The translations under genes and the position numbers were made by a program. From Cladopsammia gracilis (Eukaryota > Cnidaria > Anthozoa > Scleractinia > Dendrophylliidae), in NCBI GenBank assembly GCA_022457155.1, contig JAJGOT010000214.1, forward strand, positions 296,001 to 360,000: DNA of 64,000 bases, written 5' to 3'. Below are positions 1-12,540 of the stretch, one piece after another. The notes beneath the pieces are model-generated. The model was not told the DNA's origin, searched no databases, and worked only from the letters and a program-made list of their open reading frames with translations. Position 1 is the first letter of the stretch; every line of letters starts with the position of its first letter.

Positions 1-296
1 GTTCAATGAGTTGGCATTTCCTTGCCTTAACATTTATTAACTAGACAACCGTTCTCTTTTGTGAGAACAGTGATCCCCTCCCCTAAAGATCCTAGACATG
101 TGTAACTTATGACGATGAATGCGATCACCCTAATGTGCGGCGTTTAACTACGTTGAAAACCCTTTCATCTTCCGAAATAATATTTATTCTTTTTTTATAC
201 GATAGCCTGAACAGAACCAAAATTTATTAATAATCACGTCTTTCATTACATCATGGGCTTTCAAATTTCTTCATCAAGGATTTTGAAGGAACTTAC

Positions 297-805
297 AATC
301 TGGCTTATGCTGTTTGTGACATCTGTGTTTAGCTTCTTCAACAAAAGCAGCATTTCAGATATTAAATCCTTTGAGCTTTGATCAGTCTGTATACACGTTT
401 GAGGATTGTTGACAGGAACAGCTCGAGCGATGGTGAGGGTTACAAACCATAAGAAAAGCATAAGAAAGCAAGTCTTCTCAGTGAATCCTACAATAGAAAT
501 AAATGAAAATATATATGTTTAGTTACTATGTAATTTCATGACTTATATTCAATTTTGAGCTTCAAAGTTAGAAAATGGATGGTTTGGACGGTTTTTCAGC
601 GCTGAAGACTATGTTTTAAGGTAAATAAACTACATTTTATTTTCTGTTGCCCGAAAGAAATATGGGGATACCTTTTCAGTTCCAGTTTTAACCATTTTAG
701 ACCAACCACACTCCTTAACGACTATAGTTATGTGAAATATTGTTTTAGCCAGGGTCACTACCAGTTAAAATGACATAATTCTCAACTCCTACCTTTCATT
801 TTCAT
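297..805 (-). CDS. Cytokine-like secreted protein, copy 1 (5' part; exons 1-2 only)
   Basis: Two coding exons are visible: exon 1 at 793-805 (ATGAAAATGAAAG, then GT donor at 791-792) and exon 2 at 297-487 (acceptor ..TATTGTAG, donor GTAAGT). The junction is phase 1 and exon 2 ends in phase 0, giving the first 68 residues; exons 3-5 lie beyond the left edge. The start MKMKGF is followed by a hydrophobic signal segment, then VPVNNPQTCIQTDQSS and a predicted helix with LISEMLLLLKKL. The intron is 305 bp. It is a paralogue of copies 2-4, but it lacks their KR dibasic pair before the Cys. A later in-frame ATG at 459-461 is a less likely start because it would discard the first-exon arrangement shared by all copies. 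Role inferred: secreted four-helix ligand. The family is not recognised by sequence. Confidence 0.72.
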
Positions 806-886
806 TCACTTACAACTGCAATATTCTCTGAAGATAGCTTCGTGTTCTTGAACAAATGATTATGCTCTGCGCATCAAGAGAACGCC

Positions 887-893
887 TTTTATA
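887..893 (-). promoter_or_regulatory. Proximal TATA box, copy 1
   Basis: TATAAAA on the minus strand in the context GAATGTATAAAAGGCG, about 80 bp upstream of the exon 1 start codon. The same box sits at the same place in copies 2-4. Two GGAAGT cores (927-932 and 946-951, plus-strand sense) lie just upstream. Confidence 0.6.
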
Positions 894-1756
894 CATTCAT
901 CCGAAGGCATTTTTTGCAATTTTTTAGGAAGTTTTCACAAGTTTAGGAAGTTAAAAGAACTTTGTCAAAGTTTAAAAGTAGTTCGTACCATTCGTAATGT
1001 CCCGCTACTTTCACCGGAGAAGCTGGCTGTGAGGCAGCTGATTACATGTAAAGTCTTCCCTTTGCGACTGTTAACAACATCATTAACCCACCTGAACGAC
1101 CTGAACAAGAAACAAATTTAGAAACGTTAATCTATTTGATTTAATTGCCAAATAGCCAAGCGTTTCAGAAAATGTTATAACACAAATAGCACCCAAAAGT
1201 GTTGTTCCATAATTGGTTATTTAATTAACTTCACTTTAAGGATTTCATCTACAGAATTGAAACATACATTCACCTTCTTATCGCTCAATAGATTAATATT
1301 CACTAATTTGATAAATGATATAACAGTCCATAAATATGATTTCATCCACAGACGCTTAAAGCAGGTAATTAAAGCTACATGTACACATTTCTGGATTTGA
1401 TCTTTGACTTAAGTTTTGCTTTCACTTCCCCTTTTTCTTTCAACGGTTGTGTTAAATGTCGTTTCTTGACCTGTAGAAAATCCGAAAAATAGGTCAACGG
1501 AAGTTTCGTCTTTAAGTGGTATAAAGTATTTTTACTGAAGAAGTCACATTTTAAGCTTTTCGTAAAAATTAATGTATAATTAAATTTACGTGGACATATG
1601 CATGAACCAAGATTATGCGTATCGTAATTTTTAAATGAGAGAATATTTACATGTTTCACCTGCAAATCTCTCCACACATTTGTTAATGTTTTTATGTTCA
1701 CCAAAAGGAAAAGAAAATTCGATTTAACCGTAGCAATTACTAGAGGAGGAACTCAC

Positions 1757-1851
1757 ATCGATGCTGTGAAAAACGTCATTTCGGTAATTTCTTCCATGTA
1801 AGCTGTTAGTCATTCAGTGTTGTAACTCCTTGACTCATCTTTCCTTTTATA
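1757..1851 (-). promoter_or_regulatory. Distal TATA box and putative untranslated first exon, copy 1
   Basis: Minus strand: TATAAAAGGAAAGATGA (box at 1845-1851) followed about 90 bp on by a donor-like CGAT|GTGAGTTCC at 1755-1756. The arrangement recurs about 0.9 kb upstream of the proximal promoter in all four copies of this subfamily. The short interval has no useful reading frame, so it is probably a non-coding alternative first exon. Confidence 0.4.
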
Positions 1852-3200
1852 AAAAATACCAAATGAATATAAAACCTAAATAAGTCATCTCGCTTGTTGA
1901 TGTTTTTAGTCAACTACTGGGCCAAAAGTTTAAAATACAACGCTTACAGTTTAGAAGCGGATCTTTCAAGAAAACATCTGCCTAACAATTCCCAGAATTA
2001 TAGATGAGATTAAACAAAAGAAAAGTTTTTAAAACAACAGTTCCAACATTGAACAATCAGTGGTCAATCATGGAACTGTTTCGATCTTGAACCATTTGAT
2101 GTTAATTATAATTGTATCCTCAATTAGGACATTGATGTAGGAGTCGACATCACAAAGAGAAACTTTACGCATTACTCGTTTAAAGATTGATGTTAATACT
2201 TTAGACTTGGTTATAACAACAACTTAGGTATTGTGCAAAGTTAGTTTTTAAGACTTTAATACACGATTTACTCGGACAGTACCTCATTTTTCAGTACTAA
2301 TTGCATGTAATATATGAAAATTTTAACACGTCCTCCCCATATAACCCCTTTTCAATGCTGTGTGAGTAATATTGCTTGGTGGCTAATTTGGAGATGGTAG
2401 GGAATGGCAAGCGTTCTCACCTTCCAGACACTTCTAAATTAGTTCAGTATGCTGTATCAAAGAGTTGTTTAACAACATATGCGGTCTATTTCAGTGTTCG
2501 TGATGTGTGATATCCCTCATCCAACGTTTTTGTGAATTATTTGGTATCCATAATCACATTTCTCAGATTCGAAAGTTTGACAAGGCTATTTAAGGGTATC
2601 ACACATGAAAGGCCCCAGCAGGCTTCATATGCACTTAATCCTAATCCCCAGTCTGACTTCTTAACAATTCACCAATTGCCGAAATCATATCCCACACAGA
2701 CAAATATTCATAGAGTGAAAACAATTTTAATAGTAAAGGGATGAATCTTGAAACGATGTTTGTTGAAGGGATTGCTAAAACTGGTTTAAAAGATTGAAAT
2801 TTTTCATTATTTCAAACATAATTGAGTGGATTCAGGTAACATCGGAGTAAAGTTTAACTTTCAAAGGATTAGCGCCTTTCGAAGAACGATTTGCAAGTCA
2901 TAATTCCAAATAGGAGAAAGGTAATAAAGTTTGTTCCTGTTAAGAAAGCATGTTCTACAGTCGATAATTAATGATTTTATTTAAATCAACTGGGTTACAC
3001 GATATGTGACAACACTTCAGGTAGCACTCATGCACTGATTTTTCCATGATTTTTAAATTTACATAAAGAAAGGATTCTAAATGAATCTAAGTTATCTTTT
3101 CATAACTTTTAATTTGTAGGATGTCATATATATAGTATACATACCCACTCGTGTATAATCATTATTAACAATTATTAAGTAATCAGGCAACAGTAATGCA

Positions 3201-3335
<135 letters not shown>

Positions 3336-3383
3336 TCAAATAATATTTCCAAAAACCATCGCGTACAATTTAACTATTACACG

Positions 3384-3389
3384 TTTATT
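3384..3389 (-). other. Poly(A) signal of copy 2
   Basis: AATAAA on the minus strand about 120 bp after the stop codon. The motif is kept at the matching place in copies 3 and 4. Confidence 0.55.
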
Positions 3390-3511
3390 AAATACAGTTA
3401 TTTAATTATTGAATACATGTGATTGTTTGACGAAAAGGATTCACATACAACATCTAGTAACATTGACAGATTTTCTATCTTGGATCAATTTAAAATGGCG
3501 TCTTCATTAAT

Positions 3512-6500
3512 TCAGGGACAGATCTGTTTCTTCGTGACTATTAAGTCAGGATAGACTTCATGCAAAAGCTTTCCTTGTAATTCCGCCAAAATAGCCTTCC
3601 CATGATTCACTGCGATATCGATAAAGTGTTCGCTCCCGTTTCTCAATGCACCGTGTGAACGCACAGTGCAACGGGGTATGATAGTCATACAGATGCTGTC
3701 TGTGGTTTGATTGGCTGGCTGTGGCTTAAAAAAAACGCATGAAGAAGTTAATATTTGGAGTAAACAATCTTAGATTTTAGTTTGGGTTCGTTTACCGCAC
3801 GTGGACAAGCAAAGACCTTATAAGAGGATTATACTGTATTATTCATTGACCTGATGAGTATACAGTTGAAAAGGAATATACAGTTGGACTGATTTAATCA
3901 TCTACCTGAGGGTCACCAATACCTTACAGTATTCTGTATTCGCATTGTGACCGGACGAGTTCTTAGGAATTCTCAAATTTAAAAGTGTAGCGAATGCCAC
4001 ATATTTTACTTCAGGGGAAGGATTGATAACTTCTTACTAGGTACTTCAATAGAGGCTAACGTGTCCAGGTTATAATGAGTCCGATTTCACAAATAGACTA
4101 AAACCATAACTAAACGAATGTGTTTGATGGATCATAAATACAGTGCCTGTGGACCAGAGTTATTTCTTTAATCAAAACTATTGACAATTTCCTTAATTCT
4201 GACTGGTTTATAAACCATTGTATTTCCCTCCAATTTACCCAATTTACTTGCAAAGTTGTAATCGGACAGTTTGTTGTAATTGGACTATGTAACCATTAAC
4301 GAACCGCACTCGGACAGTCGTGAGCCAATCAAATGAACCAATCACATGATCATATTTCAATGCCAGTTTTGCAGTGATGAAAATTGTATAAACGCTCTCG
4401 ATTGATAAAAAGTTTTCTTCAAATTATTATATTGAATTTCTTCTCTTTTTTGTCAATTTGCTCTCGGAAATTGTTTAATAGTTATGATTAATTGCTGATG
4501 GGGGTGTCGGCCCAATTCTGTCTGTAATCATACTTGTGATTAACAAATCGGACTCCCTCCACGCGGTCGTCCTATTTTGTTATTAGGGAGCTTAAGCAAC
4601 CACGACGGCGACGGCAGCGAGAACGGCACAAAACAATAGGTTTAATGAGCAAAAACAATGCCTTTGCACGTGTGTTTTACATTTCGGTACATTTATTTGC
4701 CGTTCCTGCAAAACAACAACGTCAAATGATCAAATTGTAGGTTTTGTGGAGAACGTGAACATACAACGGTTAATTTTCCTTTCTCTATTTGATCTGGAAA
4801 GCCATTCCTTTAAATACGCAGTCACATTAGACAAACTAAACAAATTGGAAAAACTGCAAAGTAGTTTAAAATAGCCGAATCGATCCTTTTTTCAATTGAC
4901 GTTTTCCTTGGCGTTGCCGTCGTCGTTGCTTAGGCCCGGTTCAAACGTCGAACTTCACATGTGCCGAATCTAATGCAAATGAACAAGAACAATACACTTT
5001 GCTCATTTGCATTAGATTAGGCACATGTGAAGTTCGACGTTTGAACCGGGCCTTAAGCTCCCTATTATAACAGACGGAATTGGACTCCATTATTAATTGT
5101 ACTTACCTACCAAGTATAAAGTCAGTTATTTTTTAACAAAATTTTGCATCGTCATAAAATTAAAGAAAAGAAGTGTTGTTAACAGTCGAAGCGAGAGCCA
5201 CACCTTTATAGCTATTAAGAAGTTTTATTAATTTATTTCATGGGAAAATTGACTAAGAGAATGACTGAGCGTCCCCTTTGTGGACAAAAACCTTTGCCCG
5301 TGGAACAGGATTTCACTGCAATTTGATTTGATGTTCTATCAAGTATAAACAGGCAGTTGTAGTTTCGAAATATAAAGGGTTGATATATATATAAAAAAAA
5401 AGAATGGATTCGCTGTCTTAGAGTTCTTACCAAATGCAACGTGTCTCGTGCTTCTTGAAAATGTCGGATGAGATTCTTGGTGTCCCAACTCAAATCTTTT
5501 AACTTATGAGCAATGCCTTTTGTGTTAGGAACGGCATCAAATTCTCTTCTGGTACAATGAAGCAATGGGAGGAATGCCTTCAGAATACAATGATCAACTT
5601 TCAGGCGGGCTTGCATCTGTAGTCAATATTAACATAAAAAACAACGAGATTATAATTCGTTAAATACGTCACAATCTTCGAAATTTATGATAGTTGCAGT
5701 GTAGAACAAACAATATATTTGTGATGGCAAGGAATTTCAATGCTTGTGCAAGACTCAATATATGGAAATTATTGTTTAAATTCACTACTGGATTCTCGAA
5801 AGTAGCATTTATTTTACTCAATGTCCCACTTCAGATCATTTAACTGTCCCACCGAGCAGTCGTTTTCCGATTACGCCTATTTAATTCAAAAGTTATATGG
5901 ATATGGAAATGTTGAAACTAAAAATCCAATTTCCAAAAGAACCGAAGTAAAAAACGTGACTTCTTTGGGTAATCTGTCATTAAATATTGAATTTGTTTTT
6001 TTCCGTGATTGCTGAAATCGCCTTAATTAATGCTTCAAAGTTTACCGTAATAAATTTAACAATGAATCGGAGAAAAAATTGGGAAGCATTGAAAAGTAAA
6101 AAAAAAATATAGCAATCCTTCTTACATTATCATTTGCTCGTTGGGAGTAAGAAATGTAGATGGGGTAATCTGCTGGCTTGTATTCTCCTGGCCAGCGGAC
6201 ATTCTATAACAAAAAACAAACTTATTAGTATATAGAAAAAAAAACTCCAATAGTTAAAGAAAACATTTCATGATAAAAATAATTAAACTTGAGTTTTGGC
6301 ATTTAGTAGCCGTGCAAAGTATGAGAGGGATAGACCAGCAATAGTGTTCAATGAGATGTTCCATGCAAATATCGTCAACTTTATCATGAGACTTATGCGG
6401 ATATTGAAACTGCTAAATGCAACGGGAAAAGCAGTTCGATTCCCTCTTCTACATTTGCGATCCTTTTATTTCCAAGAGTACCCAAAATCAAAATTCAAGA

Positions 6501-7803
6501 AAAAACAAATTTTATATTATAAAATACTGAAAAATAAACGGTACACCGACGAAGATAACTGCTATACAGCTTTCGTTTGAATGGTCGGCACTGATAGAAT
6601 TCAATCCACAGCACATAACAGGACTAAAGGTTTAAATCTTGAAGTGAAAGAGTTAAAAATTGGTGAAATGGCGAACGAAGAAGATAAATGCTATGTAGCT
6701 TTCGTTTGATGGTCTTTACTGTTAGGACTCAATCCACAGCGTATAACTGGACTAAAGGTTTAAATCTTGAAGTGAAAGGGTTAAAAATTGGTGAAATGGC
6801 AAACGTTTGGATAATCTGGTGGTGTTATGGTATTTTGCAAGTTGTAAATTGCCATTGATATTTTGTTGCTTTCGAATGCAAACATGAACATGATATGCCA
6901 AACATCTGTAAGCGAACAGTGATCCCCCTCCCTGCTCTTAACGATCTCAGAAATATTCAGATAAGTATACTGATTTCCCTATTTCGCGGGCTTTGTGTTA
7001 GTTAAGACAATTCCTGATCTTTCAAAGTAAAGAATATACTTGGTTTATTCGTAGGCTGAACAGAAAAAAAAATCGCAAGACAATATTGCTCCATCGCGTC
7101 TAACGCCGTATCAGGGGCTCCTAACTTTTTTCAACAAATTAAAGTTAAGCTACTTACAATCTGCCTTGCGTTGTTTGTAACATCTGTACTTAGCTTCTTC
7201 AACAAAATCAGTATTTCAGATATTAAATCCTTTGAACTTTGATCAGTCTGTATACAGGAGGTGTGACGCTTGTTGACAGGAACACCTCGACAAATAGCGA
7301 AAGTAATAAACAGAAGAAGGAAAGTCTTCTGAAATCCTGCGATAGAAATTAATGAAAGAAGATGAATCATTCTTTTTCTGGCGACAGTATGTATAGCTAA
7401 TAGTCAATGTTCAGTTTCCTCCCTGAGATGCGCCTGCATGAAATCATGAAAGTTGTATTCAACAAATCAAGACTTAGTCCAAGATGGCAGACTATAAAGG
7501 CAAGTACCGTGATTCCCTGCAGGCGCGTCACATAGTAAGAACTGGGCATTTTGAGCTCCAATGTTAAAAAAAAATGTATATTGAATTTTAGAACGTTTAT
7601 GACGGTTTTTTAGCACAAAAGTCCATGTTTTCAGATCTTCAATTTCTGTTAAAAGAAATAGAGCAGTGCTTTTCCAGTTCATCAAATTTCAACCTAATAC
7701 GACCAATCAAATTCATTTCAGTTATGAATTTGAAAACGCGTTCTTGACAGAGTCATTATCATTTACAATAACATAATTCTCAGTCCTTACCGTTCATTTT
7801 CAT
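3512..7803 (-). CDS. Cytokine-like secreted four-helix protein, copy 2 (complete, 5 exons, ~222 aa)
   Basis: Exons (minus): 7791-7803, 7158-7336, 6126-6203, 5431-5616, 3512-3724; intron phases 1-0-0-0; all GT..AG. Exon 1 is only ATGAAAATGAACG. Exon 2 gives a signal peptide (TFLLLFITFAICRG), a VPVNKR dibasic site, Cys in SCIQTD and helix A (DLISEILILLKKL). Exon 3 has the RWP motif. Exon 4 (62 codons) has ILKAFLPLLHC and a second helix (TKNLIRHFQEARDTL). Exon 5 has sequons NQT and NGS, helix D (AILAELQGKLL) and ends KKQICP. Six Cys remain in the mature chain. The exon 5 acceptor can be AAG at 3725-3727 or CAG six bases later, both in frame (222 or 220 aa). Intron 4 is enlarged to 1.7 kb by inserted MITEs. 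Inferred role: secreted cytokine or hormone acting on a surface receptor. Exons are well supported; function is inferred. Confidence 0.8.
4586..5062. mobile_element. MITE, TIR GGGAGCTTAAG, flanks TATTA
   Basis: Left end GGGAGCTTAAGCAACCACGA and right end ..GTCGTTGCTTA[insert]TTAAGCTCCC are inverted repeats. TATTA lies directly outside both ends (4581-4585 and 5063-5067). A partial relative with AGCAACCACGACGGCGA lies at 49463-49720. Confidence 0.8.
4933..5052. mobile_element. Nested 120-bp palindromic MITE, TSD TTA (Harbinger-like)
   Basis: Starts GGCCCGGTTCAAACGTCGAA and ends with its reverse complement; nearly the whole element folds on itself. TTA duplicates at 4930-4932 and 5053-5055 match PIF/Harbinger target preference. 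It sits inside the right TIR of the surrounding MITE and so is younger. Confidence 0.85.
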
Positions 7804-7873
7804 TTACTTACAAGTGCAAGTGCAATGTTCTCTGAGAAAAGTTTCTTAATGCCACACGAATGAAGGCACTTTC

Positions 7874-7881
7874 TTTTTATA
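7874..7881 (-). promoter_or_regulatory. Proximal TATA box, copy 2
   Basis: TATAAAAA on the minus strand, about 70 bp before the exon 1 ATG. GGAAGT cores at 7914-7919 and 7936-7941 lie just upstream. Confidence 0.6.
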
Positions 7882-8658
7882 CATGCATCCAAATGCACTT
7901 TTTGCAATTTTTGGGAAGTTTTCTCAAGTTTATTAGGAAGTTTTAAGAACTTTGTCAAAGTTAAAAAGTAGTTCATACCATTCGTAATGTTCCGGTACTT
8001 TTACTGTGAGGCAGCTGTTTATATGTTAACTTTTCCCTTTTGCAACTGTTAATAACGCCAGTTCCCCTCCTACGACCTAACGATCGAGAAACACGTTTAG
8101 TAAAGGTTTATCTACCTTAACGTTTACTAGTTTAAGCACCGAAGATCAAAGCATTTCACAAATAATCACTTTCACAATTTTACAAAGTAAACAACACCAC
8201 GGACGTACTGTTCGATAATTTGAATTTGTTATTTGAAAGATTTTATTATTCTATTATTCATAGACTTTTAACATTTAGACATTCACCTTGTACAGCGTGA
8301 TGAAAAGTATGACGGATATTACTGCCCGATAGCTTTCATGGTAACAGTCTACAATACGTGCCGTGATCTTTGACTTAAGTATTTTACTATCTGTTTTCGT
8401 TTGAATATTTCCGTGTTAAACGTCGTTTCTTGACAAGAGGAAACCCCAGAAAAATAAGCGAAAGTAAGTCACTGAACACGTCAAAAAAGAGGTATTTTCC
8501 TAAAAATTAATGTTTAATTACGTTTCCATGAACATGGCCAAAGACTATCCGTTCGTGATTGTTTGAATATAAAACTCTGCACAGTTGTTATTTTTTACAA
8601 CTACGGAAGTAAAAGTAAAATTCTATTTCATCTTAAGACTAGTTGAGAAAGAACTCAC

Positions 8659-8752
8659 TTCTTCAATTGTGAAAATCGTCTTTTCTGTTAGTCCTTACGT
8701 GTGTGTGATAACTCCTCAAATCGGTTTTTCGTGAATCATCTTTCCTTTTATA
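8659..8752 (-). promoter_or_regulatory. Distal TATA box and putative untranslated first exon, copy 2
   Basis: TATAAAAGGAAAGATGA (box 8746-8752) and donor-like GAAGAA|GTGAGTTC (GT at 8657-8658) on the minus strand. Homologous to the distal units of copies 1, 3 and 4. Confidence 0.4.
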
Positions 8753-10073
8753 CAATACTATGCAAGAACAAATCGACATAATTTCGCTTACTGATGATTA
8801 TAGTCAACAAACTGGACTAAAAATTTAGAATATAATGCGTATAATTTTGAAGTGGATTTTTCCAAGAAAAACACCTGCCTGAAAATTCCTAGAATTGAAC
8901 AAAAGAAAGGAAAGTTTTTAAAAACAACTGCAGTTTTAACAGTGAAGATGGTCATAAAACTGTTTCCATCTTGAATAATTTGATGTTAATTATTATTATC
9001 CTGAATATGGATGCTGAGTCAGTGTATCAGGAGTATACCTTTAAAAGAGACAATAAGTTTGTGGTCCATTCCCAAACTCGTAACCCTGAAATAACACTAC
9101 ATTTCAGAAGGTCAAACTTGAGTTTTGTGGATGTCAATCAAAGGGAAGCCGTTAAGATTGTTTTTTGAATTCCGACTGGATTTCGAGCAATTTTACAATA
9201 AAAGAAAAAGTTAAAATTTTAAACAACCTTATTCAAAGTCAGTTTTAGTTTTGGCGCTGCATTTAGCGGATTTGTGATCTTTCAGTGTTAACCTACCATT
9301 GATGCATCACCTGATCACTGGCTTTGCAAATTATAACGTGCAGTGAAATTTAAAAGTTAATATGTTTTCGAAATACGGTTTCTATAAACAAAAGCTTTCC
9401 TGTTTGTGTAAACTGGCTTGGAAATCAATTGTAATGAAGTTTTTCCTTCGTTTATCTTGTAACAATGTTGATTTTTTAGCTCTGTTTGATTGAATTCATG
9501 CCAGAATCCAAAAAAAAAAAAAAGAAAATAAACGGCTTTTCTTTGATTGACGCAAACTAATACTGAACTTTTTTTGGTAACCGCTATAAATTCAGTAGTG
9601 ATACTTGAAAGTAATTTAGGTGTTGTGCAGTACTTGTAAGAATTTATTACACGATTCGCCCAGTAAATAACTGATATTTCAGTTATAAATGTCATTTTAA
9701 TCTATGTCACACAGACATAAGTGGTTTAACAAGCAATTCCCTACTGCTTGGTGCGTAATTTGGATAGGGCAGGGAATATAAGCGTTCTATCCTTCCAGAA
9801 ATCGAAGAATTGTTTAACAACAAATGTGGTCCATTTCAGATCAGTGCCCGTAATAGATGATGTCTCTTGTCTAACGGAGTTAATAAGGAACGGGTGGGGG
9901 ATGGGGGTTAGGCGTAGACAACATTAATAAGAGACTGAACATTTTTTCGGCTTTTCGGGCCTTAATCTTTTTGCAAGATTAGGTGGAAAGGGGAGGGAGG
10001 GGAGGGACCAAATCCTAAATCCACCACTGCTTCTCTAATGGTCCAGTGCAGTGGCAGTTTCAACGATAATTAA

Positions 10074-11833
10074 GGAGGCTAGAAAGGGTTTTCAGCTGCG
10101 TGTGCGCGCGACGTGCACTCATCATGCACTGACGCATGCGTCAGCTGATTTTCCTATCAAAAAGTAGCGCGCGCAGCTCACCGGAAATTAAAATACTGCG
10201 TATCGCGCAAACCGGAAATAAATCGTGCATAAGATATTCTTCATCTTAAAAATTTGCTCGGTGACCTATCTTGAAATTTTTTTCATGCAAGTAGCATTCC
10301 ACTTTAATATCAAACATTTGAGACATTTAAAAAAAACTGTAAAGTGGAATTTTTTTAAATCTTTAAAAGGCCTTTTTCGATTTATCTCGATTTTCACAAT
10401 ATAGATTTTTTTGAAATTTACACAGGAAGTCAGAATATTGCAAACTTTTAAAAACGCTTTAAGAGCTTATAAAAAACATAGATCACCGAGTTAGTTTTAA
10501 AGATAGATTAAAAAAAAACTGACTTTTGGGGAATATGTCTTTGGGGGTTATAGTTACCATGGCAACACATATGACGTCATAAATGGTCTTGAAGGAAACT
10601 TTAACAACCCTGTCATAAGCTTATCTAATATATATAGATAGCCCAAGCCTAACAGCGTCGCACTTTGAACAAGCTTAACTAAGGTGAAACTTAACTAAGG
10701 TGAAAGGTTGGAAGCACAAGAATTAAGATTGACGAAGGGGCTATTTTCAATTTTAGCAATTCTCAAAAACAGTATTACGCGACCGTCTGCACAGTACATT
10801 TTTATAGACCGTACAAAAGTTCACAAAAACAACTTTTCTCTGTCTAGAATAAATAGTACCACTAGTTTCCGAATAAAATACAGTTTATGTTTGTCAAAAA
10901 TTGCCCGAGAAACTGATTTGAAAATCAAAAATTGCAAAAATACACAAACATATTTGCATAAGGCGATGCGAGTGAAGATAGAACTGTACTATAAAATCAA
11001 GTCTTGTTTTGTTTACATAAAATCGCTTTTCAATCTATCTAATGAATGAACAAACACATAAAAATGGACAACACAATCTTCTTTCGAAAAAATTTATTCA
11101 AATCGCCATTAGTTTACGTTTAAAAGCAAAACGCGTACCATGTAATTATAGCTCATCGAGTTCAAGCTTTCTTCGATGAAATTCAAGAGATAAGCACGTT
11201 TTAAAATCAATTCGCCAAAACTAACAATAACACTAATAACAAGTCACTCACAGATTGATATCAACATAAATTCTCATCGAAAACTGTAATCTGTTTTACC
11301 TTTAAGTTCCTCGCTTGCTTGGAAATTCAAATCTCCGCTTCTGGTTCTGAAATCATCTCCCGCATTGATAAAAATGTAATACATGAAGTTCCTCGAAGCA
11401 AGATTTTATCCCTGAAAGCTCGTCTTTTTCCACTAAAGCGGCTTCTGAGTATACCTTAATTGGTATCCCTGTCTTGAGTAGCAAACCGCGAAAAAATGCA
11501 GTTTAATTCTCCGCTAGGCACAAGAAAACAACTAAAGTGTTTACCGAGCTCACGGCTGTGTGGCCGCGCGAAAAACAAAGCCTTGCTTTCAAGATCCCGG
11601 ATGTTGTTCCAACACGGCGGGCGCCCGCGGGCGGACACGCGCCCGCGAAACATTCCGCTAGCCATGACCATGAAAAATCTTGGCGTAGGTTCTATGAGTA
11701 TGGAGCTGCGCAGCCAGGCCTTCGGCCTGGCAAGTGCTCCGCTATAATTTGTTTCAGAGACTAAAACCATGAAATTTTAATGTTTAACTGTTCTGACATG
11801 TACATAAGCTGTAAGAAATCCTTTGGCGCCTCC
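10074..11833. mobile_element. 1.76-kb TIR element with TTAA target duplication
   Basis: Ends GGAGGC.. and ..GCCTCC, bracketed by TTAA at 10070-10073 and 11834-11837. The uninterrupted site, with a single TTAA, is at 13350-13353 in the next spacer copy. A TTAA duplication suggests the piggyBac or Kolobok groups. No transposase frame is visible. It contains the repeat family also found at 57.6-61.4 kb. Confidence 0.8.
10770..11760 (-). repeat. Interspersed repeat R1, copy 1 (uninterrupted)
   Basis: The reverse complement matches 57625-57990 joined to 60626-61340. Shared landmarks include CATACTCATAGAACCTAC, the ACAAAGCCTTGCTTTC / GAGGCTTTGTTTTTCGCG region and the GATTGATATCAACATAAATT block. 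A shorter relative is at 26345-26650. Short frames at 11456-11770 fall in this GC-rich repeat and look non-coding. Confidence 0.75.
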
Positions 11834-12540
11834 TTAAGTCCTTTGTGTTTACCTTTCTTTCTAAAGAGGACGATTAAAATTGATTCCAAGAAAGTCCGGT
11901 TTAGAGGAAGTTTAGTATATTGGAACAAAACGCCGACAACGCCAAGATGACAAATTAAGTCATTGGAGCGCCATATTAGAACTGGAAAATAGCAATTTGA
12001 ATTGTCAGGTTTGTGAGTAGCAAGAAATAGAATAGTGAAACGTAACCTACTTATAAATTTTACAAAAGGGCAAAAAACCTATGCGCACGTGCACCTGCAC
12101 ATGCAACTTTCTTAGCCCACGCTAAACCAAATAAAAAATAAAAATACCCTACTAAAGCTGAAATCATTTTCTTTCCTCATGGCCGCATAAATAAATTATA
12201 CAAAACTCCCCCTGAGTAAAAATCCCTTTGCAACCATTTTTTCCTGTTTTAGGTCATGATATGCAAAAAAATATCCATGTTCTTGTTTATTACTTACATT
12301 TGTGCGCTTTCAGCAAATGCGAGGTTGGTTTGTTGTTGTTGTTTTTCTCCCCTTCGTTGTTGTCTTCTGTGTTTGACCATTTCGCTGCAAAAGGCAGCCA
12401 AAATCGAAAAACGAAAAAACAACAATCTGATTTTGTGTGAAATACGTCACAATCATAATGATACCAGCAACTTAAGCAGTTGCAAATAATTGAAAGAAAA
12501 TTCAAAGTTGAACGGGATTCGAAACCAATGTAATGCTCTA

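Larger units (their letters stand above)
4164..5097. repeat. Insertion in intron 4 of copy 2
   Basis: Flanking intron sequence (..ATCTTTAAT / TTAATTGTACTT..) is continuous in copies 3 and 4, so this ~0.93 kb is an insertion private to copy 2. It contains repeated AATCGGACT-type motifs (4260s, 4310, 4545) and the two nested MITEs listed separately. Outer ends are not resolved. Confidence 0.55.
8900..12540. repeat. Duplicated spacer unit, first copy (interrupted)
   Basis: Sequence from about 8900 to 10073 continues at 11834-12540 once the 1.76-kb insertion is removed. The same run recurs at 12541-14060 and, with other insertions, at 18880-20910. Open frames inside (for example those around 12230-12500) repeat in every copy with different breaks, which argues against coding. 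Confidence 0.75.

Noticed and set aside
1375..1704. 109-codon frame between the two promoters of copy 1
   Set aside because: The matching DNA in copies 2-4 is broken in all frames; no conservation as protein.
3850..3875. CTGATGAGTATACAGTTGAAA resembling a hammerhead core
   Set aside because: Stem II would have no loop, and copies 3 and 4 do not keep it.
6296..6580. 94-codon plus-strand frame, also seen at 23305-23514
   Set aside because: Lies in intron 2 of copies 2 and 4; similarity comes from gene duplication, and the frame differs in length and start.
11456..11770. Three overlapping frames in a GC-rich patch
   Set aside because: Repeat R1; both strands open because of composition.
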